From the NCBI GenBank assembly GCA_000708835.1, contig DF237583.1, positions 4,649 through 42,899 on the forward strand: a DNA stretch of 38,251 bases. Direction: 5' to 3'. The notes below the pieces were generated by a model. The model did no database searches. It was not told the DNA's origin and saw nothing but the letters and a program-made list of their open reading frames with translations. How positions within the stretch are numbered: the first letter of the stretch is position 1; every line of letters starts with the position of its first letter. Positions 33,545-38,251 of this stretch are shown here, in pieces. The DNA comes from Klebsormidium nitens. Taxonomy: Eukaryota; Streptophyta; Klebsormidiophyceae; Klebsormidiales; Klebsormidiaceae. The translations under genes and the position numbers were made by a program.

Positions 33545-34270
33545 TTATGCCACCTCATCGTCGTCCTCCTCAACCTCAAAGACGTTGACGCCCTTCTCGA
33601 TGCGGTCCCCTTCGGCGTTGTCCTTCTGGGGCGCATCGGGCAGGACCCGCAGCTGGCTCAGCTTCCAGATGCAGACGGCGAGGCCATTGCGCTTGGCCAC
33701 CTTCACCCCTGCCAGCTCTGCAATAAACTGCACCCGCACGTCCTCCAGGTCTGCAGCGTCCTTGCCCTCGGTGTTGAAGAGGCCCTCGTCGAAAAAGTCT
33801 TCGGTGCTGAGGCGGAAGGCGGGCATGGAGGCCTTCTTCGCCTTCTGCAGGGTCATGAGGGAGCTCTTGAGGAGGCGCTTTGCGCTCTCCCCCTCGGTCT
33901 CACGGTCGATGTTGCGCGAGAGGAACTCGACCACCTTGTGCTCGATGGCCTCGATCTTCCTCACAAACTCACGGCTCTGCTTCGAAGACGTCTCCCACAG
34001 GTCAAAGTCGACATACTTTTGCGTCTCACCATCCACAGTCAGGGGTGACCTGAGGGTACATGCGGCAGATTGCAGGTATATCGTCTTCTTCCTATCACCC
34101 TCGCGATACTTTACCTTGATCAGGTCCTTTGCAGTGCCTCTCGCATCAAAGGTCAAGGCATTCTCATCCAGATCATTCTTGTAGCGCAGGATGACATAGT
34201 TGCGCTCCCCAGAGGTGCTGGGGCTGGGGGCACTGGAGGCCTGAGTTGCAGTGGAGACAGCTGATGCCAT
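33545..34270 (-). CDS. conserved viral-type protein, possible SSB relative
   Basis: This is a 241-residue protein starting at ATG 34270 (MASAVSTATQ). A short Ser/Thr/Pro-rich lead precedes a beta-rich body (IYLQSAACTLRSPLTVDGETQKYVDFDLWE) and helices (FVRKIEAIEHKVVEFLSRN). The tail is acidic (FEVEEDDDE). The order of strand, kYvdfdl and a long helix, and the acidic tail, recall the T7-like SSB families of giant viruses; the next gene shows that pattern more clearly. I treat this only as a possible relative. A GATTTTCTTTAG element is about 21 nt upstream. Confidence 0.5.
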   Translation of the reverse strand: MASAVSTATQASSAPSPSTSGERNYVILRYKNDLDENALTFDARGTAKDLIKVKYREGDRKKTIYLQSAACTLRSPLTVDGETQKYVDFDLWETSSKQSREFVRKIEAIEHKVVEFLSRNIDRETEGESAKRLLKSSLMTLQKAKKASMPAFRLSTEDFFDEGLFNTEGKDAADLEDVRVQFIAELAGVKVAKRNGLAVCIWKLSQLRVLPDAPQKDNAEGDRIEKGVNVFEVEEDDDEVA

Positions 34271-34371
34271 GAGTCAAGCTTGATGTGAGCACCTAAAGAA
34301 AATCACGAGATTTAAACGCGCGAACGCGGAACGTCCAGTACTCAAGAGTCCATCCTAGGCTACACAACCGC

Positions 34372-35202
34372 TCAAGCCTCTTCCTCACTGCCACTCTCTA
34401 CCCCTGCAGCGGTCCCAGCATAGCTCTCGAGCGGCTCTGGGGCCCTGGTCCTGGACGGAGGGACGATCTGGCAGACGTTGTCATCATAGTCCTTGTGCTC
34501 CGACTTGAAGATCATCGCCTGCTTGAGCCTGAGGGTGGGCCCGAAGCCCTGCGGGGTGACAAAGACGTACGCCACCTCCAGCACGCAGATCACCTCGTCC
34601 CCCTTCTCCAGCACGTCCATGCCCGTCCTCACGTTGCCGTCGGCGTCCTTCATGATGGCGGGCTGCCCGTCCGCCCCAAAGGCCTGGCATGCCCACTCCT
34701 TCTCCCTCCTGGCCTCGGTGGTGGGGAGGCCGTCCTCCCCAGTGACCGGGTACTCGACCTCCTTGTCCCTCTTGAGCAGCTTGAGGTTGAGCCTGGGCGC
34801 CCACCTGGGGTCCTTGGACGGCTTGACGATCGCGCTGTACTTCTCGCGGATGGTCTCCTCGCTCAGGCTCTTGCCGTTGAACCAGTCGGGGCTGTTGGCC
34901 ACCGCCGTCTTGATGATGAACTCGTCCAGCTCCTGCATCTTGTCGTAAAAGGCCTTGAGGTCCAGGTCGTTCTGGATGTTGAGGAAGGGCAGCCCCAGCG
35001 TGTAGGAGGGGCCCTGGCCGTTGCTGTCCTCCCACTCCTTGATGCCCCACTGGGCAATCATCCTCGGCGTCTGGAACACCAGGCTGCGGCCGGTGGGAGG
35101 GGCGTTGATGTAGGCCTGAAGCATGTTGGCGCGCTTGGACATCTTCCTTGGGACGGTGACCAAGAGCGTGGAGGTGTTGATCTCGTCAAAGTTGGGCGCC
35201 AT
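34372..35202 (-). CDS. T7 gp2.5-like single-stranded DNA-binding protein
   Basis: This is a 276-residue protein starting at ATG 35202 (MAPNFDEINTSTLLVTVPRKM). It contains RSLVFQTPRMIAQWGIKEW, then SYTLGLPFLNI, then FYDKMQELDEFIIKTAV, a PDWFNGK turn and an RLNLKLL strand, with an acidic C terminus (VESGSEEEA). The QTPRM, WGI and YxLxLxF elements and the acidic tail fit the T7-like SSB family described in nucleocytoviruses; the acidic tail is typical of SSBs and recruits partners. It would coat single-stranded DNA in replication and repair. The family match is by pattern and should be checked by profile search. Confidence 0.7.
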   Translation of the reverse strand: MAPNFDEINTSTLLVTVPRKMSKRANMLQAYINAPPTGRSLVFQTPRMIAQWGIKEWEDSNGQGPSYTLGLPFLNIQNDLDLKAFYDKMQELDEFIIKTAVANSPDWFNGKSLSEETIREKYSAIVKPSKDPRWAPRLNLKLLKRDKEVEYPVTGEDGLPTTEARREKEWACQAFGADGQPAIMKDADGNVRTGMDVLEKGDEVICVLEVAYVFVTPQGFGPTLRLKQAMIFKSEHKDYDDNVCQIVPPSRTRAPEPLESYAGTAAGVESGSEEEA

Positions 35203-35411
35203 CGTGCTTGCTTGGTTGCTGTCTGAGGCTGAGAGGCTTTCCTCAAGTGTGCGAAGCGAAGCGCTTGGAGGCAGCGAACTTGGAATGAGCTTCTGTGCGG
35301 CCCGAATTTTGCTTTATAGTCCCAGTTGGCTGGCAGGGGCTGGCAGGAGGTTGCCAGGCACCGCCACCGTTGTGGCACCTGGTGCCGTCCCCGCCAGCGC
35401 ACGCCACCCGC

Positions 35412-35942
35412 CTACCCCCTTCTCAGGGTCTTAGGGCCAGACCGCCGGTCTTTGCAAGCCAGAACTATCACCTTTGCCCTCTTTCTGAAGCCCGTGCGCC
35501 CGTCGCAAGTGTGGTGGCCCTTCTCCTTGGCCGAATCGGAGCAGGTGTGCGCCCTGTACGTCTCGTAGCGGCTCCTGACCCTCTCAAAGGACGGCACCCG
35601 CGTCTTGCCCAGGCGCTCGTTGACCAGGTTGTGGAGCGCGTACAGCCATCTGGAAAGTGAGTCTCTGTTTCGCATGGTTGCAAGCCTCAGGGGGGCGCGC
35701 CCCTTTTGTGAGACAAACTTGTTGTACGAGGCTCTGCAGTACTTGCATGGAAGGACGTGTCCGAGAGCCCGGAAGAACTGCAGGTAATGGAGCCTCTGCA
35801 GGGACGTGGGCTCTGTTGGATAGCCAAAGGTGATTGAGTGGAGTGCGACCCAAAGGGGGGGTCCAAACACCCTGGATTGCATCCCGTTGTCGCTGCCGAA
35901 TCGGCGGCTGCCGAATCGTCCGTGACCTCTGCCCTTGGCCAT
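35412..35942 (-). CDS. Erv1/ALR-type thiol oxidase
   Basis: This is a 176-residue FAD-dependent sulfhydryl oxidase that makes disulfides in virion proteins. FGPPLWVALHSITFGYP, LHYLQFFRALGHVLPCKYC with the redox CxxC (Cys66-Cys69), and SLSRWLYALHNLVNERLGK follow the Erv1/E10R pattern. The basic first 20 residues may be an extension; ATG 35882 (MQSRVFGPP) is an alternative start. Cys residues in the C-terminal tail could act as shuttle cysteines. It is divergent from the HIRAN gene, 53 bp apart. Nearly all giant viruses carry one. Confidence 0.88.
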   Translation of the reverse strand: MAKGRGHGRFGSRRFGSDNGMQSRVFGPPLWVALHSITFGYPTEPTSLQRLHYLQFFRALGHVLPCKYCRASYNKFVSQKGRAPLRLATMRNRDSLSRWLYALHNLVNERLGKTRVPSFERVRSRYETYRAHTCSDSAKEKGHHTCDGRTGFRKRAKVIVLACKDRRSGPKTLRRG

Positions 35943-35995
35943 CCTGCTCTTACCTCACCTTATTTTTGCTGTTTGCAGCTTGGGATGATGGCAGC

Positions 35996-36358
35996 ATGTC
36001 TCTCATGGAGTCTGCGGTCGGTGTGACCTTTGGGAAGCGCCCGCTGTACGTGAGGAACCTGGTGCCAGGCCAACCCCTGCTGCTGGTCAGGGAACCGGAC
36101 AACCCCCACGACCCAAACGCAATCGCAATCTACGACACCCTCGACAACCACCTGGGCTACCTTCCGAGTTGGCTCGCACGCACGCTCGCAGCGTTCTTGC
36201 CGCCGCAGGGGAGGCTTGCAGCCAGGGTGAAGAGCGTGGGGAGGAGTTCCATCTGGGGCCCTTACGGGTTCTCTGTGGTGTTTGACTTGCCAGATGGAAC
36301 GAAAGGCGCAGGCAATAATCCGGCTCGGAAGCGTCCATACTCCAGGATCAGCACATGA
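35996..36358 (+). CDS. HIRAN-domain protein
   Basis: This is a 120-residue protein starting at ATG 35996 (MSLMESAVGVTFGKRPLYV). The body is a HIRAN domain: VRNLVPGQPLLLVREPDNPHDPNAIAIYD, then LGYLPSWLARTLAAFL. HIRAN domains bind 3' ends of single-stranded DNA, and in HLTF/Rad5 proteins one sits in front of a SNF2 motor. The next ORF is such a SNF2-RING protein, beginning before this one ends. The last 20 codons overlap it in another frame. So this is either a separate small gene or the N terminus of an HLTF-like protein split by an indel. Confidence 0.75.
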   Translation: MSLMESAVGVTFGKRPLYVRNLVPGQPLLLVREPDNPHDPNAIAIYDTLDNHLGYLPSWLARTLAAFLPPQGRLAARVKSVGRSSIWGPYGFSVVFDLPDGTKGAGNNPARKRPYSRIST

Positions 36359-38137
36359 GAAGGCGCTCAGCGAGGCAGCCAGGCCAGAGGGTGCGGCGAC
36401 TCGCCTCGGAGGCCTCCAGCTGTATCCACATCAGGCGGAGGACGTCATCTGCATGGCTGCTGTTGAGAGGATGGGGCCCTGGCGCCCGTTCACTGCTGAG
36501 ATGCTGACCAACGTGGGCATCCTGGCTGAGCCGGGGGGTTCTGGGAAGATGGTCACCATGATCGCTCACCTGGCGAGGGCGCCCCGCCCTGACCCAACGC
36601 ACCCCTTTGTTGCTACCTACGACCTCGCCAAACGCGCCTCTGGGGGCCCAAGATCCAGATATGCGGGAGCAACACGGTGCGCTTGGAGGAGCCAGAGGAG
36701 TACGTGCCCCCCGTGTTCTTCCCCCTCACCGTCGTGGTGGCCTCAGCAGCAAACGTCTACTCCTGGACCGAGGCCTTGGTCACGCACGGGGGGCAGCGGG
36801 TGATCAAGGTTGCCTCACGTGCTGAGCTGAACAGCTTCGACGTCAAGCGGGACAACCTGCCTGGGAGCTGCGACGTGGTGGTGATCAGCAGGACCTTTGT
36901 CCGGCAGCTGGCGACCAGGCTCCGCTTCATGCGGGTGTCCAGGCTGATCCTCGACGACGCGCTGGACATGGGGGGAGGCCGCTTCGACATCCGGTGCTGC
37001 TTCCTGTGGCTCATCGATCACCGCGTCAGCGACTTTCTCAGCCACTTCAGCTCCTTGCCGTCGTGCGTGAGGAGCGCCTTGGCCGGGCTTAGCCTCCCCT
37101 CCATTGAGGACCCGTCGCCCATCATCATCTCGCACTCGCAGCAGGAGGTGGACGTCAGCCTCGGCCTCGAGCACCCCCTGCACTCCTTCTACCACATCTC
37201 CCGGGCGTACAGCTGCGAGGTTGCCCACCTGCCCCCCCTGAGCGCGGCAGACTGTGCGGAGCAGCTGGTCGTGCGTCACCACATCCCGATCTGGAAGAAG
37301 GAGGTAGCAGCAGACATGGTGGAGCCCGGGGTGCGCGAGCGGCTCGAGGCGCAGCTCGAGTCTGACGAGGGCTGTATGGTGTGCCTGGAAGCATACACGG
37401 GGGGCGGCACCTGCCTCTTGACGTGCTGCACCCGGCTGCTTTGCTGCACGTGCGTGTGGAAGATCGTCCACACAAGCGGCACCTGCCCAAACTGCAGGGG
37501 GGCTATGGAGCACAAGGGTGCAGCGGTGGTCATGATCAGCGACTGCCTGGACAACCCCCTCAACGTGACGCACTACTTTTGCTCTCAGATGGAGAGAAAG
37601 TTTGAAGCGCTCTCCTTCCTGCTGTCCCGGATCGGTCTCGGGGGCAGGGTTCTTATCTGGACCGGGTGCGCAGACCACTGGGACGAGCTCACAGGGATGG
37701 ACTTCCAAGACTTGTTCGAGTATGAGCTCAACATGCAGCTTGTCACTTTCTCGGGCAGCGGCGTCCAGCAGAGGTCGAGGCTGATCGAGTATCAGGGCAT
37801 TGGGGACACCGCAATCCCGGACCAGTTGATCCGACTCAGCACTGTCCTGGACCCCCACCAGACCGCCCGTGGCCTGAACCTGGACGCAACGACGGACCTC
37901 ATCTTCTACTCCTCTCCAACACAGGAGCAGTATGATTACGTCATGTCTAGGGTTGTGAATGCAAGGACGCCAGGCATTAGGAGACGCAGTGGCCGCCGGC
38001 TGAAGGTTCACATGATGGCGGAGAACAAGGCATACTTGCCGGCCATACGAACATCGCAGGAGGGCATAGGCAGTGGTAGGGGGGTGGACCCAGGAGCATA
38101 TGAGCTTGCGATAGCGCAGGATTTGGTAACATTCTGA
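36294..38137 (+). CDS. SNF2-like ATPase with embedded RING finger, frameshifted
   Basis: Two frames make one protein. Frame 1 (ATG 36294 to about 36640) has GLQLYPHQAEDV and GILAEPGGSGKMVTM, a Q-motif-like start and Walker A. Frame 2 (about 36640-38137) has ILDDALDM (Walker B position, DDAL instead of DEAH), then a RING finger, CMVCLEAY...CTCVWKI...CPNC. It ends in a helicase C-lobe with VLIWTG, DLIFYSSPTQEQ and a weak motif VI (SRVVNARTPG). That order is HLTF/Rad5-like. The RING would act as an E3 ubiquitin ligase. The break lies at a run of five G (36642-36646), one base short. Motif II and VI are degenerate, so motor activity is uncertain. Usual targets are stalled forks and chromatin. Confidence 0.7.
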
Positions 38138-38251
38138 GAACAATGTTGGCATGTACATCTGTTGAACATGCACGCAAGGTTGACTCTCTGCAACACACTT
38201 TGAAGCTATGTCCGCAACCGATGGCATGCATGTCGAGAGCAAGAGGGGCTA

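Noticed and set aside
36815-38242. Minus-strand 475-residue open frame opposite SNF2-RING
   Set aside because: It is rich in Pro/Ala/His/Val with no domain, as expected for a shadow in GC-rich DNA; the plus strand carries RING and helicase motifs.

Overview
This window looks like part of a large eukaryotic DNA virus genome (Nucleocytoviricota, giant-virus type). It is most likely sitting inside, or assembled together with, the genome of a green or streptophyte alga. The viral signal comes from several sources. Genes are intronless and packed on alternating strands, and many convergent neighbours end within about 2-35 bp of each other. The set of families is also typical: an Erv1-type thiol oxidase, a T7-like single-stranded DNA-binding protein, conserved virion and membrane proteins, an OTU protease, a Nudix hydrolase, RNase H, an SF1 helicase-nuclease, a deoxynucleoside kinase, an EsV-1-7 repeat protein, patatin and class 3 lipases, and a SNF2/RING/HIRAN ATPase. 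The algal or plant link comes from a xylanase-expansin fusion, which suits a xylan-containing wall, and from TTTAGGG/TTTTAGGG telomere-like repeats. No species can be named from the sequence alone.

Layout. Positions 1-7.7 kb hold a broken dioxygenase-like gene, a patatin phospholipase, a membrane-anchored protein, the secreted CBM-GH10-expansin protein, an EsV-1-7 repeat protein with a nuclease-like tail, a hypothetical gene, a class 3 lipase and a small membrane protein. Positions 7.7-14.6 kb hold probable virion genes (a fibre-like protein and a DRD/YP-type structural protein), a 12-repeat Cys/His array with a second copy of the nuclease-like tail, small membrane proteins and a Nudix hydrolase. 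Positions 14.7-25.7 kb hold the helicase-nuclease, RNase H, OTU protease, HIT protein, a MASE1 sensor with a degenerate histidine-kinase core, a tandem nuclease-like protein, a frameshifted deoxynucleoside kinase and several small conserved viral proteins.

Positions 25.7-32.6 kb look different. This block has telomere-like repeats, a 473-bp assembly gap, GGGGACAGC repeats, long non-coding stretches, three large ORFs I do not recognise, a hairpin-bearing tandem repeat and GC-rich repeats. It may be host DNA, an insertion, or a virus-host junction. Positions 32.6-38.25 kb are viral again: three anchored virion-type membrane proteins, two conserved late or replication-type proteins (one T7-like SSB), the thiol oxidase, HIRAN and SNF2-RING.

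How the genes may work together. The wall, lipid and membrane enzymes (xylanase-expansin, patatin, lipase) could open the algal wall and membranes at entry or exit. The helicase-nuclease, RNase H, SSB, HIRAN-SNF2 and the nuclease-like proteins would serve DNA replication and repair. The thiol oxidase and small anchored proteins belong to virion assembly. OTU, MASE1 pseudokinase and Nudix are candidates for host manipulation.

Three genes (dioxygenase, deoxynucleoside kinase, SNF2) are each broken by what looks like one missing base, and in two of them the break is at a homopolymer. Consensus errors therefore explain the breaks at least as well as decay of an integrated virus.
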